Origin: Pelagibacteraceae bacterium
GTDB lineage: Bacteria; Pseudomonadota; Alphaproteobacteria; Pelagibacterales; Pelagibacteraceae
Assembly: GCA_009693705.1 (NCBI GenBank)
Contig: SHWS01000006.1
Span: forward strand, 1 to 64,000
Reading direction: 5' to 3'
Length of the DNA: 64,000 nucleotides
Shown here: piece after piece, positions 9,750 to 18,660 of the stretch
Layout: each line of letters starts with the position of its first letter
How positions within the stretch are numbered: position 1 is the stretch's first letter
Notes under the pieces: model-generated
The model's input: only the letters and a program-made list of their open reading frames with translations
The model's database searches: none
What the model was told of the DNA's origin: nothing
Program-made: the position numbers and the translations under genes

Positions 9750-11499
9750 AAAAAATTTATCAATTATAGTTTTATTGTTTTGTTCATACTCTTTCTCTTT
9801 TGCTGAAGAGGATCCTGTTGATATTTGGAATATAAATAAGAATAAGAAAGAAAAAACAACTTCTGAAAATATAACAACAGATGAAGAAATTAAACCCGAG
9901 GAAACTACCTTTGACTCAGATATTTATAAAATGCAGCCGAAAAACAATCCAAATTTAATTGAACTAGACAAAAAACTCGAGTCTAAAGAAATGAATATTT
10001 TTGGGTTATATGATCCAGAAGATTATGGTCTTGATATCAACTTGTGGTCAAAATCAAATGGAGCAGAATTAAAAGAAACTTTTAAAAGCATGGAAAATAT
10101 TAAACTTTCTAAGGATGCGTCAGAAATTTTAAATATTTTACTTTTAACTAACGCTTATTCTCCCAATCAAAATATTATGGAAGAAGAGTTTTTTAAAATT
10201 AAATCAGATTGGTTGATAAAAGAATCAAATTTGCAATTAATTGAAGAATATTTAATTAAAAATCAAATTGTAAATTTTTACCCAGATCTAGCAAGGCATT
10301 TGGTTGATCAATATTTATCAGAGTCTAGCCTTGAAAAATCATGTCAATTTTTTTCAAAAGTAAAAGAATCAATTAATGATGATTATTTATCAAAATTTAA
10401 TCTTTACTGTTTAATAATTGATAAAAAAATTAATGAAGCTCAATTAATTTTAGATTTAAAAAAAGAGTCAGGATTCAAAGACGAGTATTATGAAAAAAAA
10501 TTCAATTATTTAATTGGTTATGATCAAACAATTAATAAAGATATATCTGAAAATTCTATTTTAGATTTTCATTTAGCACACAAAACTATTTCAGAATTTT
10601 ATTTTGAACCAAATAAAGAAACCTCAAAATTAATATGGAAATATCTCGCAACCTCAAACTTACTTTATAATATAAAAGATGTTAAAATATCTGAGTTAGA
10701 TAAAATTGCTAAAATTGAACAAATGGTACATGAGAAAAATTTTTCAGAAAAGGATTTGTTTGAACTTTATAAACGTTTTCAATTTGATATAAATCTTTTA
10801 GTAAATCCACAACAATTCTACAAGACTCTTCCAAATATAGAAGCCAGATCTCTAATTTACCAAAAAATACTTTTAACTGTTGAGCCAGATTTAAAAATGG
10901 AACTAATAAAAATTTTAAAAGAGTCTTTTATCAATGATAATATTGGGAATGCTTTTGATGAAGAGCTCAAAAGTTTGTTGAGTCAGATGGATAGAGAAGC
11001 TATACCGTCAAATTCTTTAGCTTTTTATAATTCTTATATTAAAGAAGAAGAGGTCATTGATAGAAAAATAATATTTAATGATAAAATTTTACATCAATCG
11101 ACATTATTAAACTATTTTCGTGGTGATTATGCAAAGTCAGAAATTGAAAAAGATCTTGATGAATTTTTGAAAGAAATTAAAAAAAATAAAAAGTATTTTT
11201 TTTCGAAAAAAGATATAATTTTTCTTGAAGCATTAAGATCTGATGGAATTAAAATTTCCAACAAATATGATAATCTTTATGAAATAAAAGCTTTTGAAAT
11301 ACCCCCCAATATGGAATCTATGATTAATAATAAAGAAATTGCGAGTGTACTGCTTCAAATAGTTAAAATGATAGGTGAAGATAAGGTTGAAAATATTGAT
11401 GACGATTCGATGTATTTTATAATCAATATTATGAATCAATTAAATATTGATTTAATAAGAAATAAACTGTTATTTAAAATTCTTCCTTTAAAAGTTTAA
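9724..11499 (+). CDS. Secreted/periplasmic protein of unknown function, 591 aa
   Basis: The start at ATG 9724 gives a clear signal peptide: basic n-region MKISKLLSKK, hydrophobic core SIIVLLFCSYSF and a likely cut after Ala27 (SFA-EED). An acidic, Thr/Glu-rich linker follows (about 30-75). The remainder is mainly alpha-helical, with many Leu/Ile/Phe and Lys/Glu alternations resembling helical-repeat (TPR-like) folds, but no family signature is recognised. An upstream TTG at 9706 would extend it by six residues and is less likely. Position before def-fmt-truA and after a small membrane protein suggests an envelope role. Confidence 0.75.
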   Translation: MKISKLLSKKNLSIIVLLFCSYSFSFAEEDPVDIWNINKNKKEKTTSENITTDEEIKPEETTFDSDIYKMQPKNNPNLIELDKKLESKEMNIFGLYDPEDYGLDINLWSKSNGAELKETFKSMENIKLSKDASEILNILLLTNAYSPNQNIMEEEFFKIKSDWLIKESNLQLIEEYLIKNQIVNFYPDLARHLVDQYLSESSLEKSCQFFSKVKESINDDYLSKFNLYCLIIDKKINEAQLILDLKKESGFKDEYYEKKFNYLIGYDQTINKDISENSILDFHLAHKTISEFYFEPNKETSKLIWKYLATSNLLYNIKDVKISELDKIAKIEQMVHEKNFSEKDLFELYKRFQFDINLLVNPQQFYKTLPNIEARSLIYQKILLTVEPDLKMELIKILKESFINDNIGNAFDEELKSLLSQMDREAIPSNSLAFYNSYIKEEEVIDRKIIFNDKILHQSTLLNYFRGDYAKSEIEKDLDEFLKEIKKNKKYFFSKKDIIFLEALRSDGIKISNKYDNLYEIKAFEIPPNMESMINNKEIASVLLQIVKMIGEDKVENIDDDSMYFIINIMNQLNIDLIRNKLLFKILPLKV

Positions 11500-11523
11500 A
11501 AATTATAATAAAATAAAGTATTT

Positions 11524-12042
11524 ATGGCGATTAAAACTATATTAACGGAGCCTAATAAAATATTACGGCAAGTGTCTAAGACAGTTGCTCATGTAGGAAA
11601 AAAAGAACAACAGCTCATGGATGATATGCTGGACACGATGTATGCGGCAAGTGGAATTGGACTTGCGGCCATACAAATAGGCATACCCAAAAGAATTATT
11701 GTGATAGATCTAGCTAGAGATGAAAATAAAAAGAGTCCTAGATATTTTGTAAATCCTATAATTAAAAATAAAGATCCAATCAAGGCTACTTACGAGGAAG
11801 GTTGCTTGTCTGTGCCAAATTTATTTGCTGAAATTGATCGACCTAGTAAATGCGATATTGAATATTTAGATTATTATGGGAATAAAAAATTATTAAGCGC
11901 AGAAGGATTATTTGCAACTTGCATTCAACATGAAATAGACCATTTAGAGGGCATATTATTTATTGATCACTTATCAAAGTTAAAAAAATCAATGATTGTT
12001 AAAAAACTATCTAAAGTAAAATCTAATCAGATAGTTATTTAA
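11524..12042 (+). CDS. def: Peptide deformylase
   Basis: Removes the formyl group from the N-terminal methionine of new proteins. All three family motifs are present: GIGLAAIQ (44-51), EEGCLSVP with the metal-ligand Cys (about 91-98), and QHEIDHLEG with the two His ligands and catalytic Glu (about 135-143). Length 172 aa is normal. Three bases separate it from fmt, the matching formyltransferase, so addition and removal of the formyl group are encoded together. Confidence 0.96.
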   Translation: MAIKTILTEPNKILRQVSKTVAHVGKKEQQLMDDMLDTMYAASGIGLAAIQIGIPKRIIVIDLARDENKKSPRYFVNPIIKNKDPIKATYEEGCLSVPNLFAEIDRPSKCDIEYLDYYGNKKLLSAEGLFATCIQHEIDHLEGILFIDHLSKLKKSMIVKKLSKVKSNQIVI

Positions 12043-12045
12043 TTA

Positions 12046-12978
12046 ATGTCAAAAAAGATTGTTTTTATGGGTACATCTTTATTTGCTGTGCCAATTTTAA
12101 AATCTTTATATCAAAATGGTTATACAATTTCAGCAGTTTATACTAAGCGCTCAAAAAAATCTTATAGAGGTCAAAAAATTAATAAATCACCAATTCAAAT
12201 TATTTCTGAAAATTTAAATATTGAATACAGAACACCAGAGGTCCTTAAAGACAACGATGAAGAATATGAATATTTAAAAAAATTAAATGCAGATATTGCT
12301 ATTGTAGTTGCTTATGGCCTAATAATTCCAAAAAAATTTTTAAATCTAACTAAAAAAGGTTTTATTAATATACACGCTTCAATATTACCCAAGTGGAGAG
12401 GTGCAGCTCCAATACAAAGATCTATTATAAATTTAGATAAAGAAACTGGAATTAGCATTATGAAAATAGTAGAAAAACTTGATGCCGGTCCAGTTTGTAG
12501 TACTTATAAAATTAATTTAAATCAAAATCAAAATGCTCAGGATATTTCAGAAAAACTATCTTATTTAGCTGCAGAAAAAATATCAAAAAATGTCAATGAC
12601 TTATTAATAGATAAGATAAAATTTATTGAACAAGATCATTCAAAATCAACATATGCGAACAAAATTGAAAAATCAGAAGGCAAAATCAATTGGAGTGAAA
12701 TGGCAATTAACATTCTTGGGAAAATAAATGGTTTATTTCCTATACCAGGAGCTTTTTTTATGTTTCGTGGAGAAAGGTACAAGGTATTGAAAGCAGAAAT
12801 TAGCAATATTAAAGGTAAAGTAGGAGAGATAGTTTCAGATGAATTAGATGTAGCTTGTGGTGATGGGCAATCTATCAAAATAATGGAGATACAAAGACAA
12901 GGAAAAAAGCCTCAAAAAATAAGTGAATTTATGCTTGGATCAAAAATAAAAAAAGGATCTTTTATTTTAAATGTTTAG
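12046..12978 (+). CDS. fmt: Methionyl-tRNA formyltransferase
   Basis: Formylates initiator Met-tRNA using 10-formyltetrahydrofolate. The N-terminal Rossmann domain opens VFMGTSLFAVPIL, and the catalytic region reads INIHASILPKWRGAAPIQRS, containing the Asn-His pair and the SLLPxxRGAAP family motif. A C-terminal OB-like domain follows (INWS onward). Length 310 aa is typical. It follows def by 3 nt and overlaps the truA start by 8 nt, giving a tight def-fmt-truA operon. Confidence 0.96.
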   Translation: MSKKIVFMGTSLFAVPILKSLYQNGYTISAVYTKRSKKSYRGQKINKSPIQIISENLNIEYRTPEVLKDNDEEYEYLKKLNADIAIVVAYGLIIPKKFLNLTKKGFINIHASILPKWRGAAPIQRSIINLDKETGISIMKIVEKLDAGPVCSTYKINLNQNQNAQDISEKLSYLAAEKISKNVNDLLIDKIKFIEQDHSKSTYANKIEKSEGKINWSEMAINILGKINGLFPIPGAFFMFRGERYKVLKAEISNIKGKVGEIVSDELDVACGDGQSIKIMEIQRQGKKPQKISEFMLGSKIKKGSFILNV

Positions 12979-13711
12979 GTATCAAATATTAATAGAATAT
13001 ATTGGCACGAAATTTAGAGGGTGGCAAATACAAAAAAAACATACAACCATTCAAGGAATAATTCAAAAAAATTTATCAAAATTATTAAAAGAGAAAATTA
13101 TATTAGTTGGTGCAGGTAGAACTGACTCTGGTGTTCATGCGAAGGAGCAGTCGGCACATTTTGATTGTAATAAAAAAATAGAAAATTTAGATAAATTTTT
13201 GAATTCTATTAATTATTTTTTAAATAATAAAAACATAGCAATATTAAAAATTCAAAAAAGAAATATGGATTTTCATGCGCGTTATTCAGCTAAACAAAGA
13301 ATATATAAATATATAATTTTTAATAGAAAAAGTATGCCTATAATCGAAAAAGGTAGAGGTTGGCATGTAGTTAAAAAATTAGATGTCAGTCAAATTAGAG
13401 AAGGAGCTAAAAAATTAGTTGGAACTAAAGATTTTTCAACTTTTAGAGCGTCAACTTGTAATGCCAAAAGTCCTATTCGAACAATTGAGTCTGTTAAAGT
13501 TATATCTTTAAAAGATAAAATTGAAATTGAATTTAAATCTAAATCATTTCTACAACAGCAAGTAAGATCAATGATGGGATGTTTAAAATATCTAGGAGAG
13601 AAAAAATGGAATATTAAAAAATTTGATAAAGCATTAAAATCAAAAAAAAGATCTGAATGTGCTCCCCCAGCTCCTCCAGAAGGACTATTTTTAACAAGAG
13701 TTATTTATTAA
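12971..13711 (+). CDS. truA: tRNA pseudouridine(38-40) synthase TruA
   Basis: Converts uridines 38-40 of the tRNA anticodon arm to pseudouridine. The catalytic Asp52 sits in GRTDSGVHA, with further family segments FHARYSAKQRIYKYIIF and FLQQQVRSMMG. Length 246 aa is normal. It is the last gene of the def-fmt-truA group; its 3' end overlaps the convergent SET-domain gene by 21 nt, leaving no separate terminator space. Confidence 0.95.
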   Translation: MFRYQILIEYIGTKFRGWQIQKKHTTIQGIIQKNLSKLLKEKIILVGAGRTDSGVHAKEQSAHFDCNKKIENLDKFLNSINYFLNNKNIAILKIQKRNMDFHARYSAKQRIYKYIIFNRKSMPIIEKGRGWHVVKKLDVSQIREGAKKLVGTKDFSTFRASTCNAKSPIRTIESVKVISLKDKIEIEFKSKSFLQQQVRSMMGCLKYLGEKKWNIKKFDKALKSKKRSECAPPAPPEGLFLTRVIY

Positions 13712-14182
13712 GTTTTCTTTATTGCTCATTGAAAATTTTTTATTTATCCGCCATCTTGATTCTGATCTAACAATAAACCCACAACAATTTTTTTTTTTGC
13801 AATTACATTGAAACTGTTTATAATTGTCATCATACCCAAATCCATAGTCACAAGTTAGTTCCTCACCTTTTTTAATAACTTTTATAGATGTTACCCAAAG
13901 TTTGAGGCCTTTTCCGTCATAATCGCAATTATTATCACAAGAATGATTAATTAATCTTGCTGTATTCCAATTAAAATCACCATCAAGGTCATATTTTTTA
14001 TTTAAAGTAAATAAGTAGATAGGTTTATTGTTATCGTATTTATCAGACTCTTCTGTTTGCTTTTTTGTTATTATTTTTCCAATGTAATTTATAATTTTTT
14101 CACCTTTTTTAATATCTCTTGCCGCATAAAGACCCTGACCTTTTTTATCAATTTCAGATTTATTAATTTTATATAGTTTCAT
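13691..14182 (-). CDS. SET-domain protein methyltransferase
   Basis: A 163-aa protein that is nearly all SET domain. GQGLYAARDIKKGEKIINYIG opens the fold; ARLINHSCDNNC contains the NHSC cofactor motif, and ELTCDYGF supplies the ELxYDY-type catalytic Tyr. A cysteine cluster (CNCKKKNCCG, about 130-140) resembles the post-SET zinc site. SET enzymes transfer methyl groups from SAM to lysines; bacterial versions are known to act on varied proteins. Target here is unknown. It lies 28 bp downstream of an HDAC-family deacetylase on the same strand and is last in the dapD-dapE run. Confidence 0.85.
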   Translation of the reverse strand: MKLYKINKSEIDKKGQGLYAARDIKKGEKIINYIGKIITKKQTEESDKYDNNKPIYLFTLNKKYDLDGDFNWNTARLINHSCDNNCDYDGKGLKLWVTSIKVIKKGEELTCDYGFGYDDNYKQFQCNCKKKNCCGFIVRSESRWRINKKFSMSNKENLINNSC

Positions 14183-14210
14183 TAATCTTTTTAATTTTAT
14201 TTGATAATTA

Positions 14211-15140
14211 TCAATTAAATTCTAATAGAGCATCAACATGTCTTTTTGAGCTTTCTTGAAGAGCTTTGATATCATATCCACCCTCAAGAATAGAAACTAC
14301 TTTTCCATCACAAAAAAACTTTGATAATTCTAAAGTTCTCTTTGTAAGTTTGTAGAAATCTTCAGATTCTAAATTAAGCTCAGCTAAAGGATCGTTCTTA
14401 TGGGCATCAAAACCCGCAGAAAATAATATAAATTCAGGTTTAAATATTTTAAGCTTATTTAAGACTTGTTCGTAGGCATTTAAGTATTCTTCGGAGGCTG
14501 TTCCTGCTTTTAAAGGAATATTTAAAATATTATTAAATTTACCTTTTTCTTTTTCAGATCCAGAGCCTGGATAATAAGGATATTGATGTGTTGATATGTA
14601 TAAGACTTTGTCATTATTATAAAAAATATCTTGGGTTCCATTGCCATGATGAACATCAAAATCGATAATTGCAATTTTTTTAAATTTATATTTATCGATT
14701 AAGTAGTTTGCTCCAATCGCTACATTATTGTAGATGCAAAAACCCATTGCTTTATTCTTTTCAGCATGATGACCAGGAGGTCTTACTGCACAAAAAGCAT
14801 TTTTAAATTCTTTATTTTGAACACCATCAATAGCTGCTATAATGGAACCAACTGCATCTATAGTTGCATCCTTACTTCCTGGTGAAATTACTGTGTCACC
14901 ATCAAGAAAAGATAGCCCATCTTTTGGAAAAGAATTTTCAACAAAATTTATATAATCTTTTGAGTGAGTCTTAATTAATAAAGACTTATCAAATTTTGAA
15001 GGTTTTTTCCAAACGAGATTATTATTATCATTTTTTTTAAAGTTTTCTATTATGGCTGTTACACGGTCAATTTTTTCAGGATGTCCATTGCCAGTATTAT
15101 GATATTGATATGTATCTGAGGTTATTAAGCCAGTTTTCAC
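14211..15140 (-). CDS. Histone deacetylase-family (HDAC/AcuC-like) deacetylase
   Basis: A 309-aa zinc amidohydrolase of the arginase/HDAC fold. RPPGHHAEKNKAMGFCIYNN holds the charge-relay His pair, DFDVHHGNGTQDIF supplies the Asp and His zinc ligands, and SAGFDAHKNDPLAEL the third Asp; LEGGYD closes the pocket. Family members remove acetyl groups from lysines or polyamines, or act on acetoin metabolism (AcuC). Which applies cannot be told here. Its start overlaps dapE by 4 nt (ATGA-type junction) and it is followed by a SET methyltransferase. Confidence 0.88.
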   Translation of the reverse strand: MKTGLITSDTYQYHNTGNGHPEKIDRVTAIIENFKKNDNNNLVWKKPSKFDKSLLIKTHSKDYINFVENSFPKDGLSFLDGDTVISPGSKDATIDAVGSIIAAIDGVQNKEFKNAFCAVRPPGHHAEKNKAMGFCIYNNVAIGANYLIDKYKFKKIAIIDFDVHHGNGTQDIFYNNDKVLYISTHQYPYYPGSGSEKEKGKFNNILNIPLKAGTASEEYLNAYEQVLNKLKIFKPEFILFSAGFDAHKNDPLAELNLESEDFYKLTKRTLELSKFFCDGKVVSILEGGYDIKALQESSKRHVDALLEFN

Positions 15141-16294
15141 TTAAAATAATTTTCTAATATATTTAAATAAATTTTAGTTAAATTTTTTAAATCTTTTAAT
15201 GATACCGATTCATCTACTTTATGCATTGTTTTGCCAACCAAACCAAATTCTAAGCAGGGAGATATTTTTCTTATAAATCTTGCATCAGAAGTACCACCAG
15301 TTGTTGAAAACTGAGGTTTTATTTTAGTGATTTTTTTTATAACATTTTGAATCATATAGGTCGTTTTATTTGGTTTTGTAAGAAATGATTCCCCAGAAAC
15401 AATATATTCAATTGTATATTTTGTTTTATTTTTTTTACTTATTTTGTTAAAAATTTTATTAAGTTTCTTCTTAATTGAATTTGCAGAATGTTTATTGTTA
15501 AATCTAATATTAAAATTTGCATTGGCTATTCCTGGAATAACATTGTCAGCACTATTATCTATATTAATTTTAGTTACCTCTAAATTTGTAGGTTGAAAAT
15601 CTTTGGTTCCTTTATCAAATATAATTTCTTTTAATTCTTTTAAAATCTGAACAAGAATTGTTGAAGGATTTTTTGCTCTGTGAGGGTATGCTACATGCCC
15701 TTGTACACCTATCACAGTTAGTTTTCCCGTAATGCTACCCCGACGACCAATTTTAATCATTTCACCTAACTTATTTGGATTGGTTGGCTCTCCGACCAGG
15801 CAAAAATCTATTTTTTCTTTTTCTTTTTTTAAATATTCAACTACTTTTTTGGTACCGTTAATGGCAATGCCTTCCTCGTCGCCGGTAATTAGTAAACTAA
15901 TTGATCCTTTAAAATTAACATTTTTATTAATAAAACTGCTTACAGCCGATATAAATGCTGCGACCGAACTTTTCATATCATTTGCACCACGTCCAATTAA
16001 ATGACCCTTTTTAACAGTAGGTTTAAATGGATTAACTGTCCAATCACTTAGGATTCCTGGAGGCACAACATCCAAGTGACCCGCATAACAAAAATTTGGA
16101 CTTTTGTTGCCAAGTCGAGCGTATAGATTCTTTACAGAGGAATTATTTTTATCCTTAAATTCTAAAATTTTAGTTTTAAAACCAAGTGAAATTAATTTTT
16201 TTTCAATAAATTTCATTATGCCAGCATCTATTGGTGTGACTGTTGGAAATCTAATTAGCTCTTTAGCTAATTGAAGTTCATTAAAAGTTTGCAT
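15137..16294 (-). CDS. dapE: Succinyl-diaminopimelate desuccinylase
   Basis: Zinc-dependent M20 hydrolase producing LL-diaminopimelate for lysine and peptidoglycan. YAGHLDVVPPG gives the first metal His and catalytic Asp, GRGANDMKSS the bridging Asp, TGDEEG the catalytic Glu, and GEPT a further ligand region; GTSDARF near the C-terminus is typical of DapE. Length 385 aa is normal. It follows dapD after 4 nt, so the succinylase-branch enzymes are co-encoded. Confidence 0.94.
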   Translation of the reverse strand: MQTFNELQLAKELIRFPTVTPIDAGIMKFIEKKLISLGFKTKILEFKDKNNSSVKNLYARLGNKSPNFCYAGHLDVVPPGILSDWTVNPFKPTVKKGHLIGRGANDMKSSVAAFISAVSSFINKNVNFKGSISLLITGDEEGIAINGTKKVVEYLKKEKEKIDFCLVGEPTNPNKLGEMIKIGRRGSITGKLTVIGVQGHVAYPHRAKNPSTILVQILKELKEIIFDKGTKDFQPTNLEVTKINIDNSADNVIPGIANANFNIRFNNKHSANSIKKKLNKIFNKISKKNKTKYTIEYIVSGESFLTKPNKTTYMIQNVIKKITKIKPQFSTTGGTSDARFIRKISPCLEFGLVGKTMHKVDESVSLKDLKNLTKIYLNILENYFK

Positions 16295-16298
16295 TAAT

Positions 16299-17117
16299 TT
16301 ATTCTCTTAAAATATCGTTAATAGAGGTTTTTGATCTTGTCTTCTCATCAACCTTTTTAATGATTACAGCGCAATAGAGGGATGGTCCTTTGCCATCCTT
16401 GCTAGGTAAATTACCTGGCACCACAACTGAATAAGGTGGGATTTTTCCAAAAATAATTTCTCCTGTATCTCGATTAACAATTTTTGTGGATTGTCCAATG
16501 AACACACCCATGGATAGCACAGATCCTTCTCCGACTATAACTCCTTCGACAACTTCAGATCTTGCTCCAATAAAACAATTATCTTCAATGATAGTTGGAT
16601 TAGCTTGTATTGGTTCAAGTACCCCACCAATTCCCACACCTCCTGAAATGTGACAATTTTTTCCAATCTGTGCACAAGATCCAATTGTAACCCAGGTATC
16701 AACCATCGTTCCTTCATCCACATATGCTCCAATATTTACAAATGAAGGCATTAAGACAACATTTTTGCCAATAAAAGATCCATGACGAACCACACCATTT
16801 GGTACCATTCTAAAACCAGCTTTAATATGTTCTTCTCGTCCCCAGCCAGCAGTTTTTCCTCTTATTTTATCCCACCAAGTTGCATAAGGCCCAGTTAATG
16901 TTTGCATTTCATTAACTTTAAAACTCAATAATATTGCTTTTTTAATCCACTGATGAACTACCCATTGATTGCTTTTTTTTTCGGCAATCCTAATTTTACC
17001 TGCATCTACAAGATTAATTGTTTCTTTAATAGCATTGATAATAGAGTCGTCAGATTTATTATTTATTTGTTCTTTATTTTCCCAAGCTGAATTAATTATA
17101 TTTTCAAATTCATTCAT
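16299..17117 (-). CDS. dapD: Tetrahydrodipicolinate N-succinyltransferase
   Basis: Succinyl-CoA-dependent step of the diaminopimelate pathway. The protein has an N-terminal helical domain followed by a left-handed beta-helix of hexapeptide repeats (about 105-240), with segments such as [30 protein letters not shown] and [13 protein letters not shown] that are characteristic of DapD. Length 272 aa is normal. It is located between a HAD phosphatase gene and dapE on the same strand. Confidence 0.95.
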   Translation of the reverse strand: MNEFENIINSAWENKEQINNKSDDSIINAIKETINLVDAGKIRIAEKKSNQWVVHQWIKKAILLSFKVNEMQTLTGPYATWWDKIRGKTAGWGREEHIKAGFRMVPNGVVRHGSFIGKNVVLMPSFVNIGAYVDEGTMVDTWVTIGSCAQIGKNCHISGGVGIGGVLEPIQANPTIIEDNCFIGARSEVVEGVIVGEGSVLSMGVFIGQSTKIVNRDTGEIIFGKIPPYSVVVPGNLPSKDGKGPSLYCAVIIKKVDEKTRSKTSINDILRE

Positions 17118-17125
17118 AATATTAT

Positions 17126-17797
17126 TTAATTATTTTTTATTATATTAATTGTCTGCAAAAAATTATACAAACTCTTAATTTTATAATCAATATAAGGTTT
17201 GTCAGCATCTTTTTTTGCAAAACTTTCATCATTTTCTAACCAGCAAGTTTTCATACCTAAATTTTTAGCTTGTTCTAAATTATGAGCAATATCTTCAATT
17301 AAAATTGATTGATAGGGATCAATATTAAATTTTTTGACTAGTTTTTTATAAGGTTCCAAATGAGGTTTTGGAATAAAGCCCGCATCTGTAATATCAAATG
17401 CACCATCAAATAATCCATCAATTCCTAATTGTTTAGTTATATTTTCAACATGAGCATGTGATCCATTGGTAAAAATTATCTTTTTCTCCTTAATTTTAAG
17501 CAACTCTTCTCTTAATAATTCATCTTTAGGTAGCCAGCTAATATCTATGTTGTGAACAAATTCTAAAAATTCGTTGGGATCGATATTATCATGGTTCATT
17601 AGCCCAGAGAGAGTTGTGCCATACTCATAAAAATATTTTTTTTGAATTTCTTTAGCTTTTTTAAGATCAATATTAAATTTTTTAGAAATAAATGAGGACA
17701 TTTTTTTATCAACTTCAGCAAAAACTTTTGTTTGGCCACTATAAAGAGTATTATCAAGATCAAATATCCAAAATTTTATATTTACTAAATCTTTCAT
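17126..17797 (-). CDS. HAD-superfamily pyrimidine 5'-nucleotidase-like phosphatase
   Basis: A 223-aa HAD hydrolase. Motif I is [10 protein letters not shown] (nucleophile Asp and general acid Asp), motif II is IIFTNGS, and motif IV is [13 protein letters not shown]. The helical cap between motifs I and II fits the SDT1/pyrimidine 5'-nucleotidase subfamily that dephosphorylates nucleoside monophosphates. The argB-HAD-dapD order is standard in alphaproteobacteria; the physiological substrate is not shown by the sequence. The start overlaps the end of argB by 4 nt. Confidence 0.82.
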   Translation of the reverse strand: MKDLVNIKFWIFDLDNTLYSGQTKVFAEVDKKMSSFISKKFNIDLKKAKEIQKKYFYEYGTTLSGLMNHDNIDPNEFLEFVHNIDISWLPKDELLREELLKIKEKKIIFTNGSHAHVENITKQLGIDGLFDGAFDITDAGFIPKPHLEPYKKLVKKFNIDPYQSILIEDIAHNLEQAKNLGMKTCWLENDESFAKKDADKPYIDYKIKSLYNFLQTINIIKNN

Positions 17798-18660
17798 TTT
17801 CTAATCAATGTTCCAGATCCTTTATCCGATAGTAGCTCAAAAAGTATGGAGTGATCTTTTCTCCCGTCAATAATTACTACTCCCTTCACACCGTTAGAAG
17901 CCACATCTAGACAGTTATTTACTTTTGGTATCATTCCTCCAGTGATGGTTTCGTTATCTATTAATTTTTTAATAGATAATGAATTTATTTCAGGAATTAG
18001 TTTTTTATTTTTATCTAATACACCTTCAACATCACTAATAATTATTAATCTTCTAGATTGTAATTTTATTGCAATAGAAGCGGCTGCAGTATCTGCATTT
18101 ATATTATAGGTTTGGCCATCATTATCTAAACCCAAAGGAGCAATTACAGGTATTTTTTTTTTATTTATAATTTTATTGATTATATCTTTATTAATACTAG
18201 TTGGCTTACCTACAAAACCTAGTTCTTCATTTTCTTTTACAACAGTTATAATATTATTTTCTTTAGTAGTTATCCTTGCACTCTTACAAGATAGTTTTTT
18301 TAATGCTTCAACTATTTCACTATTAAATTCAATTAAAACTTCTTCTACTAATTTAATTGTATCTTTGTCAGTAACTCTAAGTCCTTTTATAAAATTACTT
18401 TTTATGCCATTCTCATTAAGCTTATTGTTAATTCTTTTTCCACCCCCATGAACGATAATTGGTGTAAATCCCAGTTTGTTTAAAATCGCTATATCATGAA
18501 TGAAAATATTAAATAAATTATCATCCTCCATAACACTACCCCCACACTTAATAACTATGAATTCATCATTATATTTTTTTAGGTATTTTTTGACCTCTTC
18601 AATAGAAGGTCCCTTTAAGGGTAGAATATTTTTTAAAAATTCTTCTTTGATTTCCAACAT
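17794..18660 (-). CDS. argB: Acetylglutamate kinase
   Basis: Second enzyme of arginine synthesis, phosphorylating N-acetylglutamate. The amino-acid kinase fold is marked by VIKCGGSVMED near the N-terminus, IIVHGGGKRIN, the nucleotide region INADTAAASIA, and GGMIPKVNNCLDV. Length 288 aa is normal. It directly follows yidC with one base between; engB, often found at this point in alphaproteobacteria, is absent. Other arginine genes in the window are argD, argF and argJ. Confidence 0.95.
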   Translation of the reverse strand: MLEIKEEFLKNILPLKGPSIEEVKKYLKKYNDEFIVIKCGGSVMEDDNLFNIFIHDIAILNKLGFTPIIVHGGGKRINNKLNENGIKSNFIKGLRVTDKDTIKLVEEVLIEFNSEIVEALKKLSCKSARITTKENNIITVVKENEELGFVGKPTSINKDIINKIINKKKIPVIAPLGLDNDGQTYNINADTAAASIAIKLQSRRLIIISDVEGVLDKNKKLIPEINSLSIKKLIDNETITGGMIPKVNNCLDVASNGVKGVVIIDGRKDHSILFELLSDKGSGTLIRK

